From NCBI GenBank assembly GCA_002327925.1, contig DCVA01000026.1, positions 8,483-68,647 on the forward strand: a stretch of DNA of 60,165 nucleotides. Direction: 5' to 3'. The notes below the pieces were generated by a model that saw nothing but the letters and a program-made list of their open reading frames with translations, searched no databases and was not told the DNA's origin. Below, piece after piece: positions 41,443 to 50,472 of the stretch; the stretch's first letter is position 1, and every line of letters starts with the position of its first letter. The position numbers were made by a program, and so were the translations under genes. This DNA is from Anaerolineales bacterium UBA2200. Lineage in GTDB: Bacteria; Chloroflexota; Anaerolineae; UBA2200.

Positions 41443-41720
41443 AAGACCAGTTCGGGAGGAGTAAGCAGAGTTCCTCTGGCAGGGAAGGGTGGCCGCTGAC
41501 TGCAAGCCGCCCGCAGAGGAGTTGCTGAACGTCGCCCGGAGTCTGGCTGGCGCAATCCAGCTGGAAGTCGGCTTGCCGAAACCACCTTCAGTGGCAGTAG
41601 GCCGGCCCGGGAACGCCCGTTACAGCACCGAGTGCGCAAGGCTCGTGGCCTTGCCGCAGCAAGGTGGTACCGCGCGAGGGGATGCCCCTTTCGTCCTTGG
41701 TGATGAGAGGGGCTTTTGTT
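41443..41720 (+). promoter_or_regulatory. T-box riboswitch leader of valS
   Basis: The leader senses uncharged tRNA-Val and lets transcription into valS proceed when it is bound. The T-box sequence AAGGTGGTACCGCG lies at 41661-41674; its TGGT bulge pairs with the tRNA ACCA end. The stem I segment includes GGCCGCTGACTGCAAGCC. The likely specifier is GTC (41531-41533), a valine codon. A terminator hairpin (GCCCCT at about 41684 pairing with AGGGGC near 41713) is followed by TTTTGTTTT. Confidence 0.92.
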
Positions 41721-41742
41721 TTCTCTGCTCATGGAGGGATAC

Positions 41743-44418
41743 ATGGCCAGCCAGGAAATGCCCAAGAACTATGATCACAACAGCGTAGAGCAGCGTCTGT
41801 ACGCGTGGTGGGAGGAACGGGGCTACTTCACACCCAGGATCGATCCGGACAAAAAGCCCTTTGTCATCTCCATGCCGCCCCCGAATGTCACAGGGGAGCT
41901 TCACCTGGGGCATGCCATCACGGCTGCCCTCCAGGATCTGATGATCCGCCATCACCGCATGTTGGGCGTACCCACGCTTTGGTTGCCAGGCGAAGACCAC
42001 GCGAGCATTGCCGCACAGTACGTCGTGGAAAAGAGCATCGCCAAAGAAGGGCTGACGCGCGAGGGCCTTGGCAGAGAAAAGTTCCTGGAGCAAGTCTGGG
42101 ACTGGATGGGCAAGTACCGCCACGTCATAGCCCAGCAGCATCGACGTCTGGGCACCTCCTGTGACTGGACCAGGGAGCGCTTTACCATGGACGAGGGGCT
42201 TGCGCGCGCTGTCAGGGAGGCCTTCGTGCGCCTGTACGACAAGGGCCTCATCTACAGAGGCAGCTACCTGGTCAACTGGTGCACGCGCTGCGGAACGGCT
42301 CTGAGCGACCTGGAGGTCGAGCACGAGGAGGAGCTGAGCAAGCTGTATTTCGTGCGCTATCCGCTGCAGGACGGCCAAAACGACTACATCACTGTGGCCA
42401 CCACCCGCCCTGAAACCATTCTGGGAGACTCGGCCGTGGCCGTGCACCCGGATGACCAGCGCCATGCAGCGCTGGTGGGTCGTATGGCCATGCTGCCCGT
42501 TCTGCACAGACCGATCCCCATCATCGCCGACGCCAGCGTGGACCCGGCCTTCGGAACGGGTGCCGTGAAGGTGACGCCCGGGCACGACCCGACCGACTAT
42601 GACATAGGCCAGCGCCATCACCTGCCAATCATCAATATCCTGAACGACGACGGCACCCTCAACGAGAATGCCGGCCCCTACGCAGGGCAGGATCGGCTGG
42701 AGGCGCGCCAGAAACTGGTTGACGAGCTGCAGGTGAGTGGCCTGCTGGTCAAGATCGACCCGCACACGCACGCGCTGGGCCACTGCCAGCGTTGTCGAAC
42801 CGTCGTGGAGCCCCGCGTGTCCACCCAGTGGTTCGTCAAGATCCAACCGCTCGCCGACCCGGCCATCGCCGCCGCGCGGGACGGGCGAATCCGCTTCGTG
42901 CCAGAGCGCTTTGCTAAAACCTACTTCAACTGGATGGAGGGCATTCGCGACTGGTGCATCTCACGCCAGTTGTGGTGGGGCCATCGCATCCCCGTATGGT
43001 ACTGCGATGACTGCGGCACCATGAGTCCCAGTACTCTGGAGGTTCTGAGGACCTGCCCCAGGTGCGGCGGAAGCCGCCTGCACCAGGATCCGGACGTGCT
43101 GGACACCTGGTTCTCGTCAGGGCTGTGGCCTTTTTCTACCCTGGGCTGGCCGGAGGACACGGAGGACCTGCGCTACTTCTACCCGACGGATGTGCTCGAA
43201 ACGGCCTACGACATCCTCTTCTTCTGGGTCGCCCGGATGATCATGCAGGGGATAGAAATGACCGGTCAGGTTCCGTTCCATACCGTCTATCTGCATGGCC
43301 TGATCCGCGACGAGAAGGGGCAGAAGATGAGCAAGTCCAAGGGCAACGTGGTCGACCCGCTGGTGGTCATCAACGACCACGGCGCAGATGCCCTCCGTTT
43401 CGCTCTGCTCACCGGCAGCACGCCTGGGAATGACATGAAGCTCTCCCTGCAAAAGGTGGAGGGGGGGCGCAATTTTGCCAACAAACTCTGGAATGCCGCA
43501 CGCTTCGTGCTGGCCAACCTTCCGGAGCAGTTCTCTGTCCAGGACGTCGAGCGAGAGGTTGCAGTTTGGCGCGAGCGCCCCGCGCTCCTGAGTCTGGCCG
43601 ATCGTTGGATCCTGAGCCGCCATAACCGCCTGATCGGCGAGCTTGACCGCCTGCTGGAGCAGTACCAGTTCGGCGAGGCCGGGCGCCAGCTCTACGAGTT
43701 CCTGTGGGGCGAGTACTGCGACTGGTACATCGAGATCTCCAAGGCGCAGCTGAACTCGGGAGACGAGCCGACCGCCATCCGAACCCGTGCCGTCCTGCTT
43801 CACGTTCTGGAGCGCACCCTGCGCCTGCTTCACCCCTTTATGCCTTTTGTGACCGAAGAGATCTGGCAGCACCTTCCACATCTGGGCGAGGCACTAATCG
43901 TCGCTTCCTGGCCACAGGCTGACCCACTCGACGACGAGGCCGAGGCGGAGATGGGGCCGATCATGGAGATGGTCCGGGCTATCCGCAACTCCCGCGCCGA
44001 GTACGAGGTCGAGCCGTCGCGGGCCATCGCCGCCGTCGTCGTCGCGGGGGACAAGGCCCAACTGGTCACCTCGCATCTGGACATTCTGGCACGGCTGGCA
44101 CGAATCGATCCTGCTCAGTTACGAGTTGAGAGAAGCCTGGCTCAGAAACCGAAGCAGGCCCTGGCTCTGGTAGTGAGCGGCTACGAGGTGTTTCTGCCCC
44201 TGGCCGGACTGGTGGACATCGAACGCGAGAAGGCCAGGCTGGCCACGGACCTGGCGAACATGGAGCGTGAGATTGCCCGTTGCGGGGCCCTGCTGCAGAA
44301 CCAGGGCTTTGTGTCCAAGGCCCCCGCGGAGGTCGTGGAGAAGGAACGCCTCAAGCTCGAGGATCTGAAGCAACGCCATGCCAGGCTTTCTGAACGGCTG
44401 AGCACGATCCAGGAATAA
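41743..44418 (+). CDS. valS: Valyl-tRNA synthetase
   Basis: Charges tRNA-Val. The 891-residue product has the class Ia motifs PPNVTGELHLGHAITAAL (HIGH type, here HLGH) and GQKMSKSKGNVVDP (KMSKS), the editing domain (TVATTRPETILGDSAVAVHP), zinc-knuckle pairs (RTCPRCGGSR), WTRERFTMDEG, and a C-terminal coiled coil (LVDIEREKARLATDLANMER). I placed the start at ATG 41743 with GGAGGG six bases upstream, just after the T-box terminator; the longer frame begins inside the leader. Regulation by tRNA-Val through the T-box is evident. Confidence 0.97.
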   Translation: MASQEMPKNYDHNSVEQRLYAWWEERGYFTPRIDPDKKPFVISMPPPNVTGELHLGHAITAALQDLMIRHHRMLGVPTLWLPGEDHASIAAQYVVEKSIAKEGLTREGLGREKFLEQVWDWMGKYRHVIAQQHRRLGTSCDWTRERFTMDEGLARAVREAFVRLYDKGLIYRGSYLVNWCTRCGTALSDLEVEHEEELSKLYFVRYPLQDGQNDYITVATTRPETILGDSAVAVHPDDQRHAALVGRMAMLPVLHRPIPIIADASVDPAFGTGAVKVTPGHDPTDYDIGQRHHLPIINILNDDGTLNENAGPYAGQDRLEARQKLVDELQVSGLLVKIDPHTHALGHCQRCRTVVEPRVSTQWFVKIQPLADPAIAAARDGRIRFVPERFAKTYFNWMEGIRDWCISRQLWWGHRIPVWYCDDCGTMSPSTLEVLRTCPRCGGSRLHQDPDVLDTWFSSGLWPFSTLGWPEDTEDLRYFYPTDVLETAYDILFFWVARMIMQGIEMTGQVPFHTVYLHGLIRDEKGQKMSKSKGNVVDPLVVINDHGADALRFALLTGSTPGNDMKLSLQKVEGGRNFANKLWNAARFVLANLPEQFSVQDVEREVAVWRERPALLSLADRWILSRHNRLIGELDRLLEQYQFGEAGRQLYEFLWGEYCDWYIEISKAQLNSGDEPTAIRTRAVLLHVLERTLRLLHPFMPFVTEEIWQHLPHLGEALIVASWPQADPLDDEAEAEMGPIMEMVRAIRNSRAEYEVEPSRAIAAVVVAGDKAQLVTSHLDILARLARIDPAQLRVERSLAQKPKQALALVVSGYEVFLPLAGLVDIEREKARLATDLANMEREIARCGALLQNQGFVSKAPAEVVEKERLKLEDLKQRHARLSERLSTIQE

Positions 44419-44503
44419 TCGCAGCGGCGTGACTCCTGTGAGATGCGCTGGGCCAGGCCCCGCCGCGCCGGAGGAGCACGCCCTTTCGGTAACGAGGGAG
44501 AAG

Positions 44504-45181
44504 ATGGAACTCTGGGAGTACTTTGAGGTCTTGTGGCGCTGGGGATGGGTGATTCTGCTGGTAACTGCACTCTGCGCCGGAGCGACCATCGGATACGCAA
44601 GGCTGCAGACGCCGCGTTATACCTCTATCGTCGAGCTGTCTGTCACACCCGAGCGAATCGACCAGGGGCTCACTCAGACCGTGGCGGGACTGCTGCGCAA
44701 CTATGCCTCCGGTATCCAGACTTTGGGTATGGCGCAGCGCGTAGTCGACCGCCTCGGGCTGGTCGGCTGGGACGCTGCCGACCTCCGTTCGCACATCGAA
44801 GCCGAGGCGGATCAGGCTCAGTATCGTGTCAAGATCGAAGTCACCGACACGGATCCCCTCTTTGCCCAGCGCGTGGCCCAGACCGTGTCGGATCTGTTCG
44901 TCAGTGACGTGAGAGAGTTCGCTGACCTGCAGGATCCTCGAGACAGGCTGGTGGCAACCCCTCTGAACGGAGGCGCGCAGGCCGCCACACAGACCTGGCC
45001 CAGGAACAAACTGCTTCTCTTCCTCGGTGTTGGAGGAGGGCTCTTCCTGGGAATGCTGGCCGCGCTTGTGCTCGAGTGGTCGCGGGTCGTGCCCCTCCAG
45101 ACCCAGCAGCAGGTCGAAGAATCGGCGGGAATTGCCGTAATCGGAACGATTCCCCACGCTGGTCGCTCAAAAAGCTCATAG
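44504..45181 (+). CDS. Wzz/YveK-type polysaccharide chain-length protein
   Basis: A 225-residue membrane protein of the polysaccharide copolymerase type. It has an N-terminal membrane helix (WGWVILLVTALCAGATIGYA, about 12-31), a periplasmic/extracytoplasmic domain of about 130 residues with RVVDRLGLVGWDAADL and VTDTDPLFAQRVAQTV, and a second helix (LLFLGVGGGLFLGMLAALVL, about 168-187) followed by a short tail. It lacks an attached tyrosine kinase. ATG 44504 follows GAGGGAGAAG; the longer frame starts in the valS gap. No other exopolysaccharide genes are adjacent, so its polymer is unknown. Confidence 0.8.
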   Translation: MELWEYFEVLWRWGWVILLVTALCAGATIGYARLQTPRYTSIVELSVTPERIDQGLTQTVAGLLRNYASGIQTLGMAQRVVDRLGLVGWDAADLRSHIEAEADQAQYRVKIEVTDTDPLFAQRVAQTVSDLFVSDVREFADLQDPRDRLVATPLNGGAQAATQTWPRNKLLLFLGVGGGLFLGMLAALVLEWSRVVPLQTQQQVEESAGIAVIGTIPHAGRSKSS

Positions 45182-45254
45182 TGCCGGCCTTTGACAGGGG
45201 CCCTGTGCCGTGCTATGTTCAGACGTGCTGGCTGGCCAGAACTGGGAGGAGTGT

Positions 45255-46652
45255 GTGAGAGTCTCTTTTCTTGGAGCGGCGCGAACCGTCACCGGCTCAA
45301 TGCACCTCGTGGAGGCAAACGGCAAACGAATCCTGCTGGATTGCGGTCTGTTTCAGGGCCGCAGGCAGGAGACGTTTGACCGCAACCGCACCCTGCCCTT
45401 CGACGCCCGCACGCTGGATGCAATGGTCCTTTCTCACGCGCACATTGACCATAGCGGCAACATCCCAAACCTGGTGCGCAACGGCTTCTCCGGGCGCATC
45501 TTTGCCACCCATGCCACCCGAGACCTCTGCAGCGCCATGTTGCTGGATTCGGGCCATATTCAGGAGAGCGACGTCACCTATGTCAACAAGAAGCGCCGTC
45601 GCTCGGGGCAGGCACCCGTCGAACCCGTATACACGGTCGCCGACGCACGCGCCAGCCTGAAACACCTCGTCGGAATGGACTACCGCAAACCTTTTGCTGT
45701 GGCCGATGGGGTGTCCGCCACGCTCTATGACGCAGGGCACATTCTGGGCTCTTCGACCCCCGTACTGGAAATCACGGAGGGCGGCCGAACGTTTCGGCTG
45801 TGCTTCAGCGGCGACCTGGGACGCAAGCATCTGCCCGTGCTGCGCGACCCGGAGGTGGCACCCGGGATCGACGCCCTGATCGTCGAGAGCACCTACGGAA
45901 CCCGCCTGCACTCTACGCCCGGCACCGCCGCTCGCACCCTGCGCGACGCGGTTGACCGCACCAGTCAACGCGGGGGCAAGCTCATCATTCCGGCCTTTGC
46001 CGTTGGGCGCACGCAGGATATCGTCTACGACCTGCACAAGCTCATTCAGGACGGTGCCCTGCCCGACCTGCCTGTGTATGTGGACAGCCCCCTGGCCATC
46101 AACGTCACACGCATCTTCCGCCTTCACCCCGAGTGCTACGACGAAGAGATGCGCGGGTATATCCGGCAGGGCGACGATCCTTTCGGATTCCATCGCCTCC
46201 AGTACACCCGATCCGTGGAAGAGTCCAAAGCCCTCAACCGACTGCGCAAACCGTGCATCATCATTAGCGCCTCAGGCATGTGCGAAGGCGGGCGTATCCT
46301 GCACCATTTAAAGAACAACCTGGGCGAGGCGCGGAACACGGTGCTCTTTGTCGGATTCCAGGCCGAGAACACGCTCGGGCGCAGACTGGTCGATGGCAAC
46401 AAGACTGTGCCTATCCTGGGAGATCAGGTCACCGTGCGCGCGGAGATACAGACCATCGATGGCTACAGCGCCCACGGGGATCGGGATGAAGTCCTATCCT
46501 ACGTGCGTCGCGTGAAGGCCTCTGGAAACCTGACCCGGGCTTACTCCGTGCACGGCAACTTGGAGTCGTGCGAGGCGATGGCACAGGGCATCCGAGATCT
46601 GGGCGTCGGCCAGGCCATCGTACCCGAACTCGGGCAGACGGTCGAGTTATGA
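45255..46652 (+). CDS. Metallo-beta-lactamase/beta-CASP RNA-processing nuclease
   Basis: An endo/exoribonuclease-like protein of the CPSF73/YSH1 group. The 465 residues show the metal site HAHIDHSGNIPNL (about 59-71), LYDAGHILGSSTPVLEI, FSGDLGR, LIVESTYGTRLH and the beta-CASP motifs IPAFAVGRTQDIVYDLHKLI and SGMCEGGRILHHLKNNL, ending with the third metal motif GYSAHGDRDEVL. I chose GTG 45255, preceded by GGGAGGAGTGT and fitting the usual start VRVSFLGAARTVTGSMHLVE. Its stop overlaps the start of the PHP gene (ATGA). Confidence 0.9.
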   Translation: MRVSFLGAARTVTGSMHLVEANGKRILLDCGLFQGRRQETFDRNRTLPFDARTLDAMVLSHAHIDHSGNIPNLVRNGFSGRIFATHATRDLCSAMLLDSGHIQESDVTYVNKKRRRSGQAPVEPVYTVADARASLKHLVGMDYRKPFAVADGVSATLYDAGHILGSSTPVLEITEGGRTFRLCFSGDLGRKHLPVLRDPEVAPGIDALIVESTYGTRLHSTPGTAARTLRDAVDRTSQRGGKLIIPAFAVGRTQDIVYDLHKLIQDGALPDLPVYVDSPLAINVTRIFRLHPECYDEEMRGYIRQGDDPFGFHRLQYTRSVEESKALNRLRKPCIIISASGMCEGGRILHHLKNNLGEARNTVLFVGFQAENTLGRRLVDGNKTVPILGDQVTVRAEIQTIDGYSAHGDRDEVLSYVRRVKASGNLTRAYSVHGNLESCEAMAQGIRDLGVGQAIVPELGQTVEL

Positions 46653-47332
46653 TGACCAGATCCGAGTTAGGCACCCCGGCACGCTGGCGCGTGGACCTGC
46701 ACATCCACACCTGTTATTCCCCCGACTCGCTGACGCGGCTGGAAGAAGTGATTGCTGCTGCGCTCAAGTGCGGACTGGGAGCCCTGGCCGTCACCGATCA
46801 CGACGCAATGGAGGGCGCCCTGGCCCTCAGCCGGATCGCCCCTTTCCCAGTTGTTGTTGGGGAAGAGATCGACACAGGAGAGGGCGAGATTACCGGGTTG
46901 TTCCTGAACGAGTTCATTCCACCGGGGCTGGGCCCAGAGCGCACGGTCAACACCATCCGTGCGCAAGGCGGCCTGGTCTATGTTCCCCACCCTTTTGACC
47001 GTCAGCGCCGGCCTCTGGGCGAATCCGGACTGTTCTCTGTGCTTGCGCACATCGACGTGATCGAGGTGCTCAACGCCAGAGTGAGGAAGCCAGAGTTCAA
47101 CAACCAGGCGGCGCGCTTTGCCCGCGAGCACGGGCTCCCTGGCGGGGCTGGCAGCGATGCCCACACCCCGGGAGAAATCGGGCAGGCCTACGTCGAGATG
47201 GATCCCTTTGTGGACAGAGACAGCTTTATGGCCAGCATCGCGCGGGCCAATGTCGCCGGCTCTGTGAGTGGGCATCATGTGCATCTCTACTCCACATGGG
47301 CCAAACTTCGGAAGGGCGGGAGGACGTCATGA
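46649..47332 (+). CDS. PHP-domain metal-dependent phosphoesterase
   Basis: A 227-residue member of the polymerase-and-histidinol-phosphatase family, of the RNase AM/TrpH-like small type. Metal ligands are in VDLHIHTCYSPDS (about 13-25), AVTDHDAMEGAL, VVGEEIDTGEGEITGLFL, YVPHPFDRQRRPL and GGAGSDAHTPGEIG. Such enzymes hydrolyse 3',5'-bisnucleotides or trim RNA ends. The ATG at 46649 overlaps the nuclease stop (ATGA) and its own TGA overlaps the next ATG, so three genes are translationally coupled. Confidence 0.87.
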   Translation: MMTRSELGTPARWRVDLHIHTCYSPDSLTRLEEVIAAALKCGLGALAVTDHDAMEGALALSRIAPFPVVVGEEIDTGEGEITGLFLNEFIPPGLGPERTVNTIRAQGGLVYVPHPFDRQRRPLGESGLFSVLAHIDVIEVLNARVRKPEFNNQAARFAREHGLPGGAGSDAHTPGEIGQAYVEMDPFVDRDSFMASIARANVAGSVSGHHVHLYSTWAKLRKGGRTS

Positions 47333-48327
47333 GCGAAGGACATGCCTGGTTCTTGTCGATCCTGGCGGCGGTTGTGCCAGCGATTGTCTACGTGCTGGTA
47401 CTGTGGTGGCTGGACCGCTATGAGAAAGAACCCCGTCGACTGCTCTGGTCCGCGTTCTTCTGGGGCGCTGTGCCTGCCGTCATCCTGTCACTGATCGGCG
47501 AGACTATCCTGGAACAGCCCCTGGCCGGTATGGGCGAGAGTGCGGCGGATTTGATCTCCAGTTCGCTCTTTGCCCCCATGATCGAGGAGCTGGCCAAGGG
47601 AATCGCGGTCTTGATCATCTTCCTGCTCTCCCGCAAAGAGTTCGACGGCATTCTCGACGGGATCATCTACGGTGCTACCATTGGTTTTGGCTTCGCCATG
47701 ACAGAGAACGTGTTCTACTTCGTGGACAGCTTTGCCGAGGGCGGAGTCGAAGGGCTGACGACGGTCATCCTGATGCGCTCCGTGGTATTCGGCCTGAATC
47801 ACGCCCTGTTCACCTCCGTATTGGGCGCATCCCTGGGCTATGCCCGGCAGGCCAGGAGCGGCCTGCTGCGCTGGGTGGCTCCCGTGTTCGGTTTGCTGGG
47901 TGCCATGCTCCTGCATGGCATTCACAACCTCTTTGCCTCGCTCTCGGGCGAGATGTGCTTTGGCCTGGTGATCAGTGCCATCAGTGACTGGGGCGGAGTG
48001 CTCGTCATTCTGGTGGTGATGTGGCTGGCGGCCAGACAGGAAAAGAGCTGGATCACCACCTCGCTCAGACCGGAGGTCGACAACGGCCTGATCAGCCAGG
48101 CCGACTACGACATGATCTGCTCTTACCGCCGGAGGCAGGCAGCTCTCTGGCGCGCGCGGCTCAACCTCGACAGAGGCGAGGCGCGGCGCGTCGACCTGCT
48201 GACCACGCTGGCGACAGAACTGGCTTTCAAGATCCATCAGGGTGACGACAAGACGGCGCAAAAGCTGCGCGGGCAGATCATCGCCCTGGGAGGCAGCCCT
48301 GCAGCTCAAGGAGGCACGAATGGCTGA
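47329..48327 (+). CDS. PrsW-family intramembrane metalloprotease
   Basis: A 332-residue membrane protein of the CPBP/PrsW type; PrsW cleaves an anti-sigma factor in Bacillus. There are about eight hydrophobic segments (WFLSILAAVVPAIVYVLVLW at the start). The family motifs are EEL in FAPMIEELAKGIAVLII, FGFAMTENVFYFVDSF, FGLNHALFTSVLGASLGYA and LLHGIHNLFASLS, supplying the Glu and His ligands. The cytoplasmic C-terminus is charged (RRRQAALWRARLNLDRGEAR). ATG 47329 overlaps the PHP stop (ATGA). The substrate is not known; no sigma/anti-sigma pair is nearby. Confidence 0.87.
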   Translation: MSEGHAWFLSILAAVVPAIVYVLVLWWLDRYEKEPRRLLWSAFFWGAVPAVILSLIGETILEQPLAGMGESAADLISSSLFAPMIEELAKGIAVLIIFLLSRKEFDGILDGIIYGATIGFGFAMTENVFYFVDSFAEGGVEGLTTVILMRSVVFGLNHALFTSVLGASLGYARQARSGLLRWVAPVFGLLGAMLLHGIHNLFASLSGEMCFGLVISAISDWGGVLVILVVMWLAARQEKSWITTSLRPEVDNGLISQADYDMICSYRRRQAALWRARLNLDRGEARRVDLLTTLATELAFKIHQGDDKTAQKLRGQIIALGGSPAAQGGTNG

Positions 48328-48339
48328 TCGCTCGCATGA

Positions 48340-48939
48340 GCCATCGTCTTCTTTGACGAGTTCAAGGCACTGGAGGAGCGGTCAGGCGGATGGGTGCGTG
48401 TGGTGCACGTGCTGAGCTGCGAATCCGTTTCCCTGCCTGGCTGTGAGTCTGGGTTTATCACCGCGGATCTCATTCGCAAGTACGCGGATGTCGAGGGGGC
48501 ATCGTTCTTTGTGTGCGGCCCTCAGGTAATGTACGACTTTTGCCGTGGGGAGCTGGCCAGGCTGGATCTGCCCCGTCGTCGCGTACGATGGGAGGCCTTT
48601 GGCGAAGTCAAGAACATCGCCCGGCACCCGGCCTTCCCGGCACCCGCCGTGGGCCGAACGTTTCGCCTCAAGGCACAGGTGAATGGAACCAGCGCGGAGG
48701 TTCGGGCCAGCGCGACGGAGACGGTCCTAGTCGCGCTGGAGAGAGCCGGGCTGGCGCCATCTTCGCAATGCCGGTCTGGGGAGTGCGGCTTTTGCCGTTC
48801 GTTGCTTTTGGCGGGCGATATCTTCGTCGTGCCGGAGAGCGACGGCCGCCGGGCCGCCGACAAAGAGCTGGGGCATTTCCACCCCTGTTCAAGCTATCCG
48901 CTGTCCGACCTGGAGGTCAGGGTACCGCGGACGGCGTAG
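48340..48939 (+). pseudogene. 5'-truncated NAD(P)H oxidoreductase with C-terminal 2Fe-2S domain
   Basis: The frame carries the C-terminal part of a flavin reductase: NAD-binding end (GFITADLIRKYADVEGASFF then VCGPQVMYDF) and a plant-type 2Fe-2S ferredoxin domain (CRSGECGFCRS with a distal Cys in HFHPCSSYPLSDLEV). Recognisable homologous sequence (AIVFFDEFKALEERSGGWVR) begins right after an in-frame TGA at 48337-48339, upstream of any start codon, and the FAD domain expected before it is missing, its place taken by the end of prsW. A short product from GTG 48394 could still be made. I read it as a remnant left by a deletion. The family is about 360-400 residues; about 200 codons remain. Confidence 0.7.
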
Positions 48940-48942
48940 TCA

Positions 48943-49383
48943 CTACAGGTGAGCAACGGTAAGCTCTCGGTAGTGCTGCGCCCACCATTCGGCCAGCAGG
49001 CGCCTGTGGCATTTGCTGGCTGATGCCTCATGACACAGCAGGCAGGGGGCACGAAAGCGTTTCAGGATGTCGCGGCCAGGTTCTTCTGACCGGCGCTCCG
49101 CCAGAAGCGTTCGGAAGCTGACCTCGTATGCGCCCCAGTCGTGTTCCTTACGGTAGCGGTCGAGAAGCTCATCCGTGGGGGCTAGCTCCGGGTGGTGTTC
49201 GTAGGCGATACCAAAGCCTTCGCTGAGAAGGAACGCCAGGTCATCCTTCTTGGTGTACCCGGCGAGCTGCGAGGTGTTGCGCAGTCGGATATCGATCACC
49301 GCGTCGACACCTGCCCCCTGCAGGGTGCGGATCAGGTTCGCCAGGGACCGCTGTTGGTATCCGATGGTGAAGAGGGTTGGCAT
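48943..49383 (-). CDS. DUF488 family protein 1
   Basis: A 146-residue protein of DUF488, function unknown. It has the start LFTIGYQQRSLANLIRTL (4-21), VDAVIDIRLRNTSQLAGYTK and the conserved Cys/His end CLLCHEASASKCHRRLLAEW (about 111-130). ATG 49383 follows GAGGGG ten bases upstream. It lies 16 bp after the second DUF488 gene and is convergent with the truncated reductase (3 bp). Confidence 0.88.
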   Translation of the reverse strand: MPTLFTIGYQQRSLANLIRTLQGAGVDAVIDIRLRNTSQLAGYTKKDDLAFLLSEGFGIAYEHHPELAPTDELLDRYRKEHDWGAYEVSFRTLLAERRSEEPGRDILKRFRAPCLLCHEASASKCHRRLLAEWWAQHYRELTVAHL

Positions 49384-49399
49384 GGCTTTCGGACCCCTC

Positions 49400-49987
49400 T
49401 CAGAGGAAGGCTAGCTGGCGGGGCTCCAGATCCGCCTCCACCAGCGTCCCGTCCGGCTGAATGTGCGTGACGCGCACCCCCCTCCGCAGAAGGGTTGGCG
49501 TGATCAGCTTGCCCCGATGGCACTTGCGAAAGTCGCCCTCGCTGCACAGTATGGCCACCCTCTGTGCCTCGCCCTGACTGTCAGGGGCCGAATTCTCTGC
49601 GCCCTGTCTCTCTTTCGCCGAAGCGGCGTCACTCGCCAGGGCCAGCAGGCGCGTGATCCCATCCAGGTAGGTGCTGCTGGCCGCAAGGCGTTCATAGTCT
49701 GGGAATTCCTGCCCTGGGTCGTACATGGTGCGGTCGGCGGGACGTCCCCCAAGCTTGTCGCCCAGAAAATGGTAATGCAGGCCGGCCTCTGTGAGGGAAC
49801 GCACCAGGTTCTCGCGGTTGAACTGCGGGACCCATTGGCTGTACGGCTGACTGCGCACATCCACGATCAGGCCGATACCGTGCTTGCGCAGCAGGGAGTG
49901 GAATTCCTCCAGGGTGTGGTCGCTGTGACCCACCGTGAAGATCTGCAGGGGAAGACGGGTTGATGGCGTACCCGCAACTTGGTCCAT
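49400..49987 (-). CDS. DUF488 family protein 2
   Basis: A 195-residue DUF488 protein: IFTVGHSDHTLEEFHSLLRK (15-34), GLIVDVRSQPYSQWVPQFNR, YHFLGDKLGGRPAD and the end ILCSEGDFRKCHRGKLI. I chose ATG 49987 with AGGAC close upstream; an ATG eleven codons earlier and the much longer frame (to 50206) run into the pheS T-box promoter. It and DUF488 1 are tandem relatives from two different subgroups; the Cys-x-x-x-Cys/His tails are similar. Confidence 0.87.
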   Translation of the reverse strand: MDQVAGTPSTRLPLQIFTVGHSDHTLEEFHSLLRKHGIGLIVDVRSQPYSQWVPQFNRENLVRSLTEAGLHYHFLGDKLGGRPADRTMYDPGQEFPDYERLAASSTYLDGITRLLALASDAASAKERQGAENSAPDSQGEAQRVAILCSEGDFRKCHRGKLITPTLLRRGVRVTHIQPDGTLVEADLEPRQLAFL

Positions 49988-50045
49988 GATTGTCCTGGCT
50001 GGATTGTAGGCCTGATCCATGCCGGCCGCAACTCTGTTCCGCAAC

Positions 50046-50073
50046 TTGACACCCACAAGGAGTTGCCTATACT
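50046..50073 (+). promoter_or_regulatory. Promoter of the pheS T-box transcript
   Basis: TTGACA (50046-50051), 16-base spacer, TATACT (50068-50073), with a start near 50080. It lies about 60 bp from the divergent DUF488 2 start. Confidence 0.7.
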
Positions 50074-50079
50074 GGCATT

Positions 50080-50400
50080 TGACGGCGACGACGGAGATGG
50101 CTGGCGAACGAGGGCCAACAGGGAGAGGGGGCCATTGACTGCAAACCCCCTCGGGCAGGCATTCGCACAGGTTCACTCCCGAGCCGACGGCTGAAAGGGC
50201 ATACAATCCCGAGTAGGTCGCTCCGGAAGCCCTCCGTTACACGGGCAGCGGGTACGCCAGGCTCAACAGAGAGTTCTGGTCGCCCGCACAAAGACGGCCA
50301 CGAGCTGCCCCGCCTATTCAACGGGTGAGCCGGGCCAATCAGGGTGGTACCGCGGAGACGGTAGTGACCTCGCCCCTGGAGTCACACCCGTCTCTTTTTT
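50080..50400 (+). promoter_or_regulatory. T-box riboswitch leader of pheST
   Basis: The T-box motif AGGGTGGTACCGCG lies at 50341-50354. The specifier is TTC (50172-50174), a phenylalanine codon, in CACAGGTTCACTCCC. Stem I includes GGGGGCCATTGACTGCAAAC. The terminator pairs GAGACGG (50355-50361) with CCGTCTC near 50388-50394, followed by T6. Uncharged tRNA-Phe would favour read-through into pheS. Confidence 0.94.
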
Positions 50401-50472
50401 GTCCCTTGCGATATTGGGCGGGCCTGGGGCGCTTTAGGCCGTGAGCAGCAGACAGTTCAGGGAGGCGACAAG

